Source of the DNA: an uncultured Eubacteriales bacterium
GTDB lineage: Bacteria; Bacillota; Clostridia; Oscillospirales; Ruminococcaceae
Direction of reading: 5' to 3'
NCBI GenBank assembly: GCA_959605275.1
Contig: CAUHFD010000012.1
Span: forward strand, 1 to 25,407
Length of the DNA stretch: 25,407 bases
Within the stretch, counting starts at the first letter, position 1; every line of letters starts with the position of its first letter. The translations under genes and the position numbers were made by a program. The notes beneath the pieces are model-generated. The model worked only from the letters and a program-made list of their open reading frames with translations, had not been told where the DNA came from and made no database searches. Shown in pieces: positions 7,792 to 15,287 of this stretch.

Positions 7792-8325
7792 ATGGGCAGT
7801 CAGGTGAAAAAACAATTTTTGGAAATCGGAAAAATCGTTGCCACTCATGGAATCCATGGAGAAGTACGCTGTCAGGCATGGTGTGATGATGCTGAAATGC
7901 TGGCAGACGCGGATATTCTTTACTATGACAGCAAAGGAAAAAGTCCGCTTACTGTTTTGGACGGCAGGGTACACAAAAATGTGGTAATTTTGCAAATAGA
8001 TGGAGTTACGACCGTAGAAGCGGCGCAGCAATTACGGAATAAGATTTTGTTTATCAATCGTAATGATTTGGAATTAGGCGAGCATGATTATTTTATACAG
8101 GATTTAATCGGATTAACGGTAATGGATGCGGATTGCCCTGAAAAAATTTACGGAAAACTGACTGATGTCATGCAAACGGGGGCAAATGACGTATATGAAA
8201 TTACCGGAGCGGACGGAACCAAGAGGCTGATACCTGCTATCAGTGAGGTCATTCTCCAAACCGATGTCGATAACGAAACGATGCTGATTCGCCCGTTGAA
8301 AGGATTATTTGATGATGAGGATTGA
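7792..8325 (+). CDS. rimM: Ribosome maturation factor RimM
   Basis: A 177-residue 16S processing and 30S assembly factor that binds S19. The N-terminal RimM domain starts at EIGKIVATHGIHGEVR, and the C-terminal PRC barrel covers about 95-177 (DLIGLTVMD, then LIPAISEVI). The frame is open back to 7681, but that stretch holds the strong hairpin and encodes a Cys-rich peptide unlike RimM. ATG 7792 abuts AAAGGA; GTG 7804, twelve bases on, gives MKKQFLEIGKIV and is an equally good choice. The 3' end overlaps trmD. Confidence 0.94.
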   Translation: MGSQVKKQFLEIGKIVATHGIHGEVRCQAWCDDAEMLADADILYYDSKGKSPLTVLDGRVHKNVVILQIDGVTTVEAAQQLRNKILFINRNDLELGEHDYFIQDLIGLTVMDADCPEKIYGKLTDVMQTGANDVYEITGADGTKRLIPAISEVILQTDVDNETMLIRPLKGLFDDED

Positions 8326-9064
8326 TATTGCCACTTTGTTTCCGGATATGTGCGAAGCGGTGCTGAACGAAAGCATCATTGGGCGTGCCCGTAAAAATGA
8401 ATTGGTAACACTTTACTGTCATAACATTCGGGACTATACACAAGATAAACATAACCGGGTAGATGATACGCCATATGGCGGCGGAATGGGAATGGTGATG
8501 CAGGCAGATCCGATTTTTCGCTGTTACGAAGCAGTTACGGAACAGGCGGGCTCGAAGCCATATGTGATTTACCTTTCTCCGCAGGGAACACCGCTTAAAC
8601 AGAAAAAATGCCTTTCTTTAGCGCAGCATCAACATCTGTTTTTGCTTTGCGGACACTATGAGGGTGTTGACGAACGGGTTTTGGAAGAAATTGTGGATGA
8701 GGAAATTTCGATTGGGGACTATGTCCTGACCGGCGGTGAGCTTGCGGCGTTGGTGTTGGTGGACAGTGTGGTGCGGCTCTGTGACGGAGTACTTGCTTCG
8801 TCAGAATGCTTTGAAGAAGAAAGCCATTATAACGGTTTGTTGGAATATCCGCAATATACTCGTCCGGAGATTTGGCGGGACAAGCGGGTGCCGGAAGTGT
8901 TGCTGTCCGGGCATCACGCCAACATCAACCGTTGGCGGAGAGAAAAAGAGCTGGAACGAACGTTGTGTAAGCGCCCGGATATGCTTGCCCAATGCGAATT
9001 ATCCGAATCAGACCGCAAATATCTGGAAGCATTTCAAAAACAGCGATCTGATGAGAAATCGTAA
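8312..9064 (+). CDS. trmD: tRNA (guanine-37-N1)-methyltransferase TrmD
   Basis: A 250-residue SPOUT methyltransferase that makes m1G37 beside the anticodon and prevents frameshifting. Visible motifs are YGGGMGMVMQADPI, YLSPQG, LLCGHYEGVDERV and the trefoil-knot SAM site EISIGDYVLTGGELA. AAAGGA at 8299-8304 serves ATG 8312 (seven bases) or ATG 8315, which gives the classic MRIDIATLFP. It overlaps the end of rimM. The usual next gene, rplS, is absent; a promoter and ptsH follow instead. Confidence 0.97.
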   Translation: MMRIDIATLFPDMCEAVLNESIIGRARKNELVTLYCHNIRDYTQDKHNRVDDTPYGGGMGMVMQADPIFRCYEAVTEQAGSKPYVIYLSPQGTPLKQKKCLSLAQHQHLFLLCGHYEGVDERVLEEIVDEEISIGDYVLTGGELAALVLVDSVVRLCDGVLASSECFEEESHYNGLLEYPQYTRPEIWRDKRVPEVLLSGHHANINRWRREKELERTLCKRPDMLAQCELSESDRKYLEAFQKQRSDEKS

Positions 9065-9206
9065 AATGTCTACTAATTCCGTGTACTGTTACAACAATGT
9101 TGAAAACTTTTTATATAACATGTACAACTTAAAGCTTTTATTTTCATCTTGAATTGGAATAACTAAGAAAAATCCGAATTTGTTTAAATTTATATACAAA
9201 ATGTCA

Positions 9207-9234
9207 TTGACGAAGTTTTTTTCTATGATATAAT
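9207..9234 (+). promoter_or_regulatory. Promoter for ptsH
   Basis: TTGACG at 9207-9212, a 16-nt spacer and TATAAT at 9229-9234 with an extended -10 TG at 9226-9227. Just downstream at 9236-9245 is TTATTAGTAT, a 10-mer also found at the AEC-transporter promoter. The rest of the 9065-9298 gap is AT-rich, with no clear terminator for trmD. Confidence 0.8.
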
Positions 9235-9298
9235 ATTATTAGTATCATTGTTTAGGAAAGATCTTTGGGGTATTATGAAAGGTATAGGGGAGTAGATT

Positions 9299-9562
9299 AT
9301 GTACGTGAATGAAGTGACTGTTCAGAATCAGGTCGGTTTACACGCGCGTCCGGCTACATTTTTTATCCAAAAGGCAAATGAGTTCAAATCATCAATTTGG
9401 GTGGAAAAAGAAGAACGCCGGGTCAATGCGAAAAGTCTGTTGGGTGTATTATCACTGGGTATTGTCGGCGGTACGACGATTCGTATTATTGCGGACGGTA
9501 CAGATGAGCAGGAAGCTGTTGCGGGATTGGTGAAATTGGTGGAATCCGGTTTCGCCGAATAA
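9299..9562 (+). CDS. ptsH: Phosphocarrier protein HPr
   Basis: An 87-residue HPr. The PTS phosphorylation site His15 lies in GLHARPATFF, and the HPr kinase site Ser46 in NAKSLLGVLSLG, so it can both carry phosphate from enzyme I to sugar EIIs and act as a CcpA corepressor. It is not Crh, which lacks His15. It has its own promoter, GGGGAG before the ATG, and a terminator-like structure after it; ptsI is not adjacent. Confidence 0.96.
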   Translation: MYVNEVTVQNQVGLHARPATFFIQKANEFKSSIWVEKEERRVNAKSLLGVLSLGIVGGTTIRIIADGTDEQEAVAGLVKLVESGFAE

Positions 9563-9616
9563 TACATATTTTCGAATATGTAATACCCCTGTCTGAAACG
9601 GACGGGGGTAATTTTA
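9563..9616 (+). terminator. Tandem hairpins after ptsH, the second terminator-like
   Basis: First hairpin: TACATATT (9563-9570), loop TTCG, AATATGTA (9575-9582). Second: TACCCCTGTC (9584-9593) with GACGGGGGTA (9601-9610), one G-U pair, followed by only ATTTTAT. The short T tract suggests partial termination with some read-through into uvrC. Confidence 0.6.
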
Positions 9617-9643
9617 TGTCGCAAATCCCGGGAGGAGGTGCTT

Positions 9644-11476
9644 ATGAACCATCGAATTGATTATTTAAAAGACAAGGTTAGTACTTTGACGATGATGCCG
9701 GGAGTGTATCTGATGAAGGACAGTACCGGTAAGATCATTTATGTGGGAAAGGCGAAAGCGCTGAAAAACCGTGTATCCAGCTATTTTCGGGAAAATGCCG
9801 GACACAACGAAAAGGTGCGGCAGATGGTGCTGCATGTGTATGATTTTGATTATATCGTGACCGACAGTGAATTTGAAGCGCTGGTACTGGAGTGCAGCTT
9901 AATCAAGCAATACAATCCGAAGTATAACATCTTGCTAAAGGACGGCAAGGGTTATCATTATATCAAGGTGTCGGAGGAGCCGTTTCCCCGCATTACTGCC
10001 GAAAAGATGAAGTCGGAGGACGGGCAGTTGCTCGGTCCTTATACCAGCTCGTTTGTGGTGCGCCAGGCGGTGGATGAAGCAAATAAGATTTTCCAACTGC
10101 CGACCTGTCATCGAAAATTTCCACAGGAATTTAAAAAAGCACGTCCCTGTTTAAACTATCATATCAAGCAGTGTATGGGTGTTTGCCGGGGAAAAGTATC
10201 ACAGGAGGAATATCGTCAGGTCATCGAACAGGCGGTAAATTTCATTAAAAAAGGAAATCAGGACACTGTGGCTGCTTTGAAACAGCAGATGGAAACAGCG
10301 GCGGAAGAATTGAATTTTGAATTGGCAGCACGATTACGTGACCGGATCATAGCGATCGAGCGGATATCCGCAACCCAAAAAGTGATTTTATCAGAGGAAA
10401 AAGAACAGGATGTCATCGCTTTTACTCAGAATTATCATGTAGGATGTGCGTCTGTGTTGAAGTTCCGCGGCGGAAGATTGGTGGACAAGGATGACATCAT
10501 GCTGGGGGACATTTTACAGCTTGATGAAACGAAACGGGAGTTTTTGACGCAGTATTATTCCGCCGGCGATCCACCGCCGAAGCTGGTTGTCATAGATGAA
10601 GCTTTTGAGGATATGGAATTGGTGGAACAATATTTCACCGGGCTTGCTGGCAAAAAAGTGCGCATTTTCGTTCCCCAGAAAGGGGAACAGCGAAAGCTTG
10701 TGCTGATGGCACTTTCAAATGCAAACGAAAAATTGCTGCAGCGGACTTCTCGAACCGGAAAAGAAGTGGTTGCTTTAGATGAGCTTGGCAATATGTTGGG
10801 GCTGGTTTCTCCGCCGGATTATATTGAAGCATACGATATCTCCAATCTCGGAGATTCTGCCAGAGTGGCAGGAATGGTTACTTTTGTCAAAGGAAAACCT
10901 TATAAGGCAGGGTATAAACGTTTTTCTATCAAGGGTTTCGAGGGGCAGGATGACTATGCTTCTATGCAAGAGGTTATCCGGCGCCGTTTCAGCCGCTATT
11001 TTGAGGAGAAAGACCGCACCGGAGAAGGTTTCGGCAGGCTGCCGGATTTGATTTTGCTGGATGGCGGAAAGGGTCATGTTGCCGCTGTTTTACCGGTTAT
11101 TGCGGAATTCGGGCTTTCCGTTCCGGTGTTCGGCATGGTCAAGGATTCCAGACATCGGACACGTGCGATTGCCAAGGATGGCGGAGAAATTTCTTTTTCG
11201 TCTAAGCAAGCCGCTTTTCATTTTGTTACCAATGTACAGGATGAAGTCCACCGCTTTGCAATCAGTTATCAGCAAAAGGTGCATAGTAAAGAAAGTTTTG
11301 CATTAAAGCTGAGAGAATGCGAAGGAATCGGAGAGAAAAAAGCGGCGGCTTTGTTGAAAGAATTTCGTTCCAAAGCGGAATTAAAAGCGGCAACATTGGA
11401 GCAATTGCAGGAAACGGCAAAATTATCGTCGAAAAAGGCGGCGGCGCTGAAAAAGTTTATTGAGGAGAAAATATAG
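9644..11476 (+). CDS. uvrC: Excinuclease ABC subunit C
   Basis: A 610-residue nucleotide-excision repair nuclease that makes the 3' and 5' incisions with UvrB. The N-terminal GIY-YIG nuclease (PGVYLMKDSTGKIIYVGKAK) covers about 15-95. A UvrB-interacting UVR motif is near 200-235 (EELNFELAARLRDRI). The RNase H-like C-terminal nuclease contains EAYDISNLGD and LPDLILLDGGKGH, and tandem helix-hairpin-helix motifs end the protein (LRECEGIGEKKAAALLKEF). GGAGGAGG at 9631-9638 sets ATG 9644; GTG 9638 lies inside that SD. uvrA and uvrB are not adjacent. No separate promoter was found, so expression may depend on read-through from ptsH. Confidence 0.97.
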   Translation: MNHRIDYLKDKVSTLTMMPGVYLMKDSTGKIIYVGKAKALKNRVSSYFRENAGHNEKVRQMVLHVYDFDYIVTDSEFEALVLECSLIKQYNPKYNILLKDGKGYHYIKVSEEPFPRITAEKMKSEDGQLLGPYTSSFVVRQAVDEANKIFQLPTCHRKFPQEFKKARPCLNYHIKQCMGVCRGKVSQEEYRQVIEQAVNFIKKGNQDTVAALKQQMETAAEELNFELAARLRDRIIAIERISATQKVILSEEKEQDVIAFTQNYHVGCASVLKFRGGRLVDKDDIMLGDILQLDETKREFLTQYYSAGDPPPKLVVIDEAFEDMELVEQYFTGLAGKKVRIFVPQKGEQRKLVLMALSNANEKLLQRTSRTGKEVVALDELGNMLGLVSPPDYIEAYDISNLGDSARVAGMVTFVKGKPYKAGYKRFSIKGFEGQDDYASMQEVIRRRFSRYFEEKDRTGEGFGRLPDLILLDGGKGHVAAVLPVIAEFGLSVPVFGMVKDSRHRTRAIAKDGGEISFSSKQAAFHFVTNVQDEVHRFAISYQQKVHSKESFALKLRECEGIGEKKAAALLKEFRSKAELKAATLEQLQETAKLSSKKAAALKKFIEEKI

Positions 11477-11516
11477 AAGGGACTGTTCTTTCGTTTCGGA
11501 AGAACAGTCCCTTTGG
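11477..11516. terminator. Terminator hairpin between uvrC and the AEC transporter
   Basis: A perfect 14-bp stem: AAGGGACTGTTCTT at 11477-11490 with AAGAACAGTCCCTT at 11500-11513. T tracts are short on both strands, but the position between converging genes and the stem strength support shared termination. Confidence 0.75.
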
Positions 11517-11531
11517 ACACAGCAATAAAAT

Positions 11532-12458
11532 TTATCTGCCTACTTGAAAAAGAAATACCATCAGCGGAATCGTGATGATGGATAAAACGGTGGTCATTGC
11601 CATAATTTTGGAAGCGTGCGCGGCGTCTAAATCATATTTTGTTGCAAACATAATACAGATTGCGGCGGTAGGGCAGGCGGTTTCAATGAGGTTGCAGAGC
11701 AGCACGGTGTCGTCCAGTGGCAATAATCGGAGAATCACTAACATAATCAGCGGAATCAGTAAATTGCGAACGGCTGTGACTGCGTATATTTTTAGATCGG
11801 AAAAAGCAGATAAAATATTTGTCTGTGCAATGGCAAGACCGGCTACAATCATGGCAAGCGGCGTGTTCAGAGCTGCCAAATATTCAATTGGAGCAGCAAT
11901 CAGCTGAGGAAGCGGAATTTTTCCGAAGAAAAGGATCAGTCCGATCACAACGCTGATGATAACCGGAGAAAGCATTGCTTTTTTGACGTCTTTACGGGTG
12001 GCGGAACCGGACATTAAAAAGACGCCATGGGTCCATACAAACAGGTTAAATACCGTAATGTAAGCGCTGGCATAAAAAACGCCGGTATCGCCCAATAAGG
12101 ATTGAATCAGTGGGATTGCCATAAAGGCGCAATTGGAATATATGCCGGCAAATCGGTTGATCGCATTTTGCCGGTCACCTTGTTTCTTGCGAAAGATCAG
12201 TTGAGCGATCGCTATGGAAACGATGTTGCTGATGAACGCAAGCAGAAACGACCATAGCAATCCGCTCAGCAAATCCGTTTGAAATTCTTTGCGATAAGCG
12301 TTGATAATCACGGCGGGCGTCACGATATACAATAAAAGATTGGATAGCTGTTTTTGACCGGTTTCATTCATCAGTTTGGCTTTATAGGTCAAAAATCCGA
12401 CTGCAATCAGAATGAGCATAATACATACTTGGATCAATACCGTCAGGGTTAAATCCAT
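11532..12458 (-). CDS. AEC-family (auxin efflux carrier-type) membrane transporter
   Basis: A 308-residue very hydrophobic protein with about ten predicted membrane segments. The conserved AEC N-terminus is visible (GFLTYKAKLMNETGQKQLSNLLLYIVTPAVIINAYR), as is the repeated fold with a loop near the middle. Family members export or exchange small organic anions such as malate; the substrate cannot be read from sequence. ATG 12470 directly abuts AAAGG, so I prefer ATG 12458, 12 bases further on. It is a single-gene unit with its own promoter and paired operator-like repeats, convergent with uvrC. Confidence 0.9.
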   Translation of the reverse strand: MDLTLTVLIQVCIMLILIAVGFLTYKAKLMNETGQKQLSNLLLYIVTPAVIINAYRKEFQTDLLSGLLWSFLLAFISNIVSIAIAQLIFRKKQGDRQNAINRFAGIYSNCAFMAIPLIQSLLGDTGVFYASAYITVFNLFVWTHGVFLMSGSATRKDVKKAMLSPVIISVVIGLILFFGKIPLPQLIAAPIEYLAALNTPLAMIVAGLAIAQTNILSAFSDLKIYAVTAVRNLLIPLIMLVILRLLPLDDTVLLCNLIETACPTAAICIMFATKYDLDAAHASKIMAMTTVLSIITIPLMVFLFQVGR

Positions 12459-12485
12459 TTTATCAAACATCCTTTGTTTTCATTG

Positions 12486-12542
12486 AATGATATTAGTATA
12501 ACATCTGCTTTGCTTTTTTACTACAATGTTATTAGTATAATC
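12486..12542. promoter_or_regulatory. Two operator-like imperfect palindromes at the AEC promoter
   Basis: Copy A, 12487-12504: ATGATAT, TAGT, ATAACAT; its arms match as an inverted repeat at 6 of 7 bases. Copy B, 12526-12543: ATGTTAT, TAGT, ATAATCT. They are 39 bases apart. Copy B covers the -10 box of the minus-strand promoter and copy A lies just downstream of the start. The geometry suggests repression by a dimeric regulator, but no regulator gene is adjacent. Confidence 0.4.
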
Positions 12543-12562
12543 TTCTTTCACGTTTCGGTCAA
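12534..12562 (-). promoter_or_regulatory. Promoter for the AEC transporter
   Basis: On the minus strand, TTGACC (12562-12557), 17 bases, TATACT (12539-12534). The start would be near 12527, giving a leader of about 70 nt. Confidence 0.75.
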
Positions 12563-12585
12563 GATGGATTGTTCACATATTATTG

Positions 12586-12614
12586 TTGACTATATTAAAA
12601 AAATAGGTTAAAAT
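12586..12614 (+). promoter_or_regulatory. Promoter for rpe
   Basis: TTGACT at 12586-12591, 17 bases, TAAAAT at 12609-12614. Transcription near 12621 gives a structured leader of about 147 nt. Confidence 0.75.
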
Positions 12615-12620
12615 ATTATC

Positions 12621-12767
12621 GGTATATTTGTTGGCGTCTTGTATTGGCGGCAACAAATCAATTGACAAAAAGTCGGCTGAAGATCAGCAGAATAAATGAA
12701 ATAGTAAAAGAAAGGCGGGGTATAGCGTTATTTTGCCGGGATTCGGTAATTTTACAACGCTGTTTTT
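12621..12767 (+). promoter_or_regulatory. Structured rpe leader with a hairpin between SD and ATG
   Basis: Three hairpins in order. P1: ATTTGTTG (12626-12633) with CAACAAAT (12651-12658). P2: GCTGA (12676-12680) with TCAGC (12684-12688). P3: AGCGTT (12724-12729) with AACGCT (12756-12761), enclosing TTGCCG/CGGTAA (12733-12738, 12744-12749, one G-U). The only SD-like tract, AAAGGCGGGG at 12711-12720, lies before P3; the bases right before the ATG (GTTTTT) have none. Folding P3 leaves the SD about 9 bases from the ATG. A short frame TTG 12733 to TGA 12771 also overlaps the rpe ATG, an alternative coupling explanation. Confidence 0.5.
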
Positions 12768-13415
12768 ATGATAAAAATTTCCCCTTCTGTTTTGGCGGCT
12801 GATTTTGCCGATTTAGGTAATGAAGCACTCAAAATGGAACAAGCCGGCGCAGATATGCTGCATATTGATGTGATGGATGGTCATTTTGTGCCGAATATTT
12901 CCTTAGGTATTCCGGTTCTGACCAGTTTAAATAAAAGAACAGACCTTTTTATGGATGTTCATTTAATGATCAGTGATCCGTTTACTTATGCAGAGCCTTT
13001 TGTGAAGGCGGGAGCAGATATGCTGACGTTCCATCTGGAAGCCACCGATAGCCCCGAGACGGTTATCGGAAAAATACGGAGTTTAGGTGTAAAAGTGGGG
13101 ATTGCCATAAAACCCACCACTCCGGCAGATTCTTTGTTCCCTTATCTGAATGGGATTGATATGGCGTTAGTTATGACGGTTGAGCCGGGATTTGGCGGAC
13201 AAAGCTTTATGTCGGATATGCTGCCGAAAATTGCAGCTTTGCGTCAGGAGGCAATCCGGCAGAATAAAGAATTGGATATTCAGGTGGACGGTGGGATTAC
13301 CGATGTGACGGCTCCGCTTTGTTTGAATGCCGGTGCGAATGTTTTGGTTGCGGGATCCTATTTGTTCGGAGCGCAGGATCCGCGTGTTGCAATCAATAGC
13401 CTGCGGCTAGTCTAA
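12768..13415 (+). CDS. rpe: Ribulose-phosphate 3-epimerase
   Basis: A 215-residue TIM-barrel metalloenzyme interconverting ribulose 5-phosphate and xylulose 5-phosphate in the pentose phosphate pathway. It shows the N-terminal strand KISPSVLAADFADL, metal and catalytic region HIDVMDGHFVPNIS, HLMISDP, the MTVEPGFGGQSF segment and the phosphate-binding VDGGI. The start ATG 12768 is certain by family alignment (MIKISPSVL), yet it has no adjacent SD. The gene is alone rather than in the common rsgA/prkC neighbourhood. Its last nine bases overlap the convergent mecA, with no terminator between. Confidence 0.97.
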   Translation: MIKISPSVLAADFADLGNEALKMEQAGADMLHIDVMDGHFVPNISLGIPVLTSLNKRTDLFMDVHLMISDPFTYAEPFVKAGADMLTFHLEATDSPETVIGKIRSLGVKVGIAIKPTTPADSLFPYLNGIDMALVMTVEPGFGGQSFMSDMLPKIAALRQEAIRQNKELDIQVDGGITDVTAPLCLNAGANVLVAGSYLFGAQDPRVAINSLRLV

Positions 13416-13997
13416 ATATTGTGACACTATTTCAATTGCATTGTTTTCAACCAATAATTTGGCGTGCTCTCTTACAATGGAGGATTGAATGGTTCCTTTT
13501 CCGATGTAATTGCCGTACTCTTTTACCAGGCTGATGATTTTATTATCCAGTTTAAAATAGGAATAAATTAAAAGCCGATATTTGTTTTCATATAAATAGA
13601 GAGCACTTCTCAAAATAATGTGACTGTATTGTTGAAGAAGTCTTGTACAGGTGTCGGTCAGCAGATTGATGTCGTCAAATTCAAACACTAGGGGAGTGTT
13701 AAATCCGGTACGTCTCGAAACGGAAGCAGAGGGTTCTGCCTTTTCGTTTTCCAAGGCAATGGTGCAGATATACAACACACAGCCGCCGTTGAGATAAGGG
13801 AACGATTCAATAAACAGCTTGCCGTTGTTGAAATCGACGGTGATTTCTTGCTTTATTTGACGAAGCAGTTCTAAAATCACTTGTTTGGTATGCGGATCTT
13901 TGTAATCCATATCGTCGTAGGTGATGTCGAAGCTGTCCATATCGGTTTGGGTTAAAATGACTTTGATCGTTTGCGGGTCAATTTGTTCGATTTTCAT
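13407..13997 (-). CDS. mecA: Adaptor protein MecA
   Basis: A 196-residue MecA-type adaptor that delivers substrates to ClpC for degradation. The N-terminal substrate-binding region (MKIEQIDPQTIKVILTQTDM, then ELLRQIKQEITVDF and IESFPYLNGGCVLYI) is followed by an acidic linker and a C-terminal ClpC-binding domain (VFEFDDINLLTDTCTRLL, then SALYLYENKYRLLIYS). GGAGGT precedes the ATG by five to six bases. clpC is not in the window. It is a single gene, divergent from rnfD and overlapping the rpe 3' end by nine bases, so antisense overlap at the 3' ends is expected. Confidence 0.92.
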   Translation of the reverse strand: MKIEQIDPQTIKVILTQTDMDSFDITYDDMDYKDPHTKQVILELLRQIKQEITVDFNNGKLFIESFPYLNGGCVLYICTIALENEKAEPSASVSRRTGFNTPLVFEFDDINLLTDTCTRLLQQYSHIILRSALYLYENKYRLLIYSYFKLDNKIISLVKEYGNYIGKGTIQSSIVREHAKLLVENNAIEIVSQYLD

Positions 13998-14018
13998 GAT
14001 GACCTCCGGTAAATCGTT

Positions 14019-14027
14019 ATTGTATCA
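14019..14027 (-). promoter_or_regulatory. Extended -10 promoter candidate for mecA
   Basis: On the minus strand TGATACAAT: an extended -10 TG, one base, then TACAAT. No good -35 is visible. The leader would be very short, about 15 nt. Confidence 0.35.
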
Positions 14028-14230
14028 TAGCCGCCGGATTAAAGCTGACGGAACAAAGACGGTTTATGTATCCGGTAACAACCGGATATTTTGAGCAGAA
14101 ACACATTGCTCTGAAAAAATTTTCATTTCTCTTTTTAGAAAAAACGGTTATTATATTATATTGAGAAAATTTGAAATTTGTACCAATATACGGATTTTTC
14201 TGAAAAATATTTGTGCTGCAGGAATGAATA
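14028..14230. other. Gap between mecA and rnfD with two small inverted repeats
   Basis: An 8-bp perfect hairpin, TATCCGGT (14069-14076), loop AACA, ACCGGATA (14081-14088), and a weaker GAGCA/TGCTC pair (14093-14097, 14107-14111). The remainder is AT-rich; several TATATT-like strings occur around 14150 but none has a convincing -35, so the rnfD promoter is not assigned. The symmetric hairpin could be a DNA operator serving either gene. Confidence 0.35.
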
Positions 14231-14312
14231 TAAAAGAAAGGCGGTGGATCGGCATTCTCTTGTTAACCTAAGAATGCTGTCTTAACAAAGAGAGACCGGT
14301 TTTTACTTTACT
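14231..14312 (+). promoter_or_regulatory. rnfD leader: SD, long hairpin, then ATG, with an alternative fold
   Basis: TAAAAGAAAGGCGG at 14231-14244 is identical to a stretch in the rpe leader. AAAGGCGGTGG (14237-14247) is the only SD-like tract; none lies next to the ATG at 14313. Fold 1, long: 14248-14266 pairs with 14282-14300 (TCTCTTGTTAA with TTAACAAAGAGA, one bulge, plus CGG with CCG), ending 12 bases before the ATG. Fold 2, short: GCATTCT (14252-14258) with AGAATGC (14271-14277). The two share bases and exclude each other. Confidence 0.5.
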
Positions 14313-15287
14313 ATGGATGTTAATTTAAGTAAAAGACGAAAAAATATGATAGATATTATCATCACATTGATCCCACTGATTTGTATGTCAGTTTATTTTT
14401 ACGGTATGCGTGTAGTGATCATGCTTGCCTTTGCGATATTGCTCAGTGTTGGTCTGGATATGATCGGGAATTTATTGTTGGGACGAAAAAAACCGGAAAA
14501 ATATGATTTTTCGGCTGTTGTTACCGCTGTGATATTTACATTAATGCTGCCGGCATCTGCTCCGTATTGGATGATAGGTGTCGGAATTTCGCTTGCTGTT
14601 TTCGTTGCGAAAATTCCTTTTGGCGGCTTTGAAAAAAATATTTTTAATCCTGCTGCATTTGCGGCGGCTTTTATGGTAATCAGTTGGCCCAAATACATGT
14701 TACAATATCCTGCGGTCTTTGCCGATATTGGTTTGGAATCCACAACTGATGTTTTGACAACTACTTCGGCAGACTATATTTTACAGATGGGCGGCGCTCC
14801 GAAAATTACTTTCACGGATGCTTTATTGGGTAATTTTTCGGGACCGATGGGAACTACCTGCATTATGGTTATGAGTGCTTGCGCTCTGTATTTGCTGGTA
14901 CGGGGGACAATGTCATGGCAATTGCCGTTCGGTGCTTTTTCTATGGTCTTGCTCTTTGCACTTGTTTTTCCGCGGGTTACCACCGGATGGTTGGCGTCCA
15001 TTGTGTATGAATTGATTTCCGGTGTTTTATTTTTCGGTATTATTTTTATGGCATCAGATCCGACTACTACGCCCAAAACAGGTGCGGGAAAGTTTCTTTT
15101 CGGTATTTTGCTGGGGCTTACCACTATGTTGTTCCGACGTTTTGGAAAAGCAGAATGCAGTTTTGTGTTTGCACTTTTGTTGATGAATGCTCTGAGCGAA
15201 TTTTGTGATATCATGGGCAATAAAATTTTTCATAAGATAAAACCGGACAGAAAACCTGCAGCTCAATCCGGAGGTGAAACGGTATGA
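14313..15287 (+). CDS. rnfD: RnfD-like membrane subunit of an Rnf-type complex
   Basis: A 324-residue integral membrane protein of the RnfD/NqrB family with about nine hydrophobic segments. Family landmarks: basic N-terminus then IDIIITLIPL, DFSAVVTAVIFTLMLP, FNPAAFAAAF.VISWP (114-125), LLGNFSGPMGTT and the C-terminal DPTTTPKTGAGKFLFGILLG. In canonical RnfD, FMN is bound covalently to Thr in an SGAT-type motif; the aligned stretch here is DVLTTTSAD (146-154), putting Ser152 at that place, so flavinylation is uncertain. The ATG has no nearby SD. It overlaps rnfE by four bases (ATGA). rnfC, rnfG and rnfB are missing from this locus. Confidence 0.88.
   Translation: MDVNLSKRRKNMIDIIITLIPLICMSVYFYGMRVVIMLAFAILLSVGLDMIGNLLLGRKKPEKYDFSAVVTAVIFTLMLPASAPYWMIGVGISLAVFVAKIPFGGFEKNIFNPAAFAAAFMVISWPKYMLQYPAVFADIGLESTTDVLTTTSADYILQMGGAPKITFTDALLGNFSGPMGTTCIMVMSACALYLLVRGTMSWQLPFGAFSMVLLFALVFPRVTTGWLASIVYELISGVLFFGIIFMASDPTTTPKTGAGKFLFGILLGLTTMLFRRFGKAECSFVFALLLMNALSEFCDIMGNKIFHKIKPDRKPAAQSGGETV

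Noticed and set aside
9100..9140. Terminator for trmD in the AT-rich stretch after it
   Set aside because: Only a 4-bp CAAC/GTTG stem and an AAAGCTTT palindrome are present; neither has a stable stem with a T run.
8736..9152. 138-residue frame overlapping the trmD end
   Set aside because: It is an out-of-frame shadow rich in Trp, Cys and Arg with no SD; trmD is clearly the real gene.
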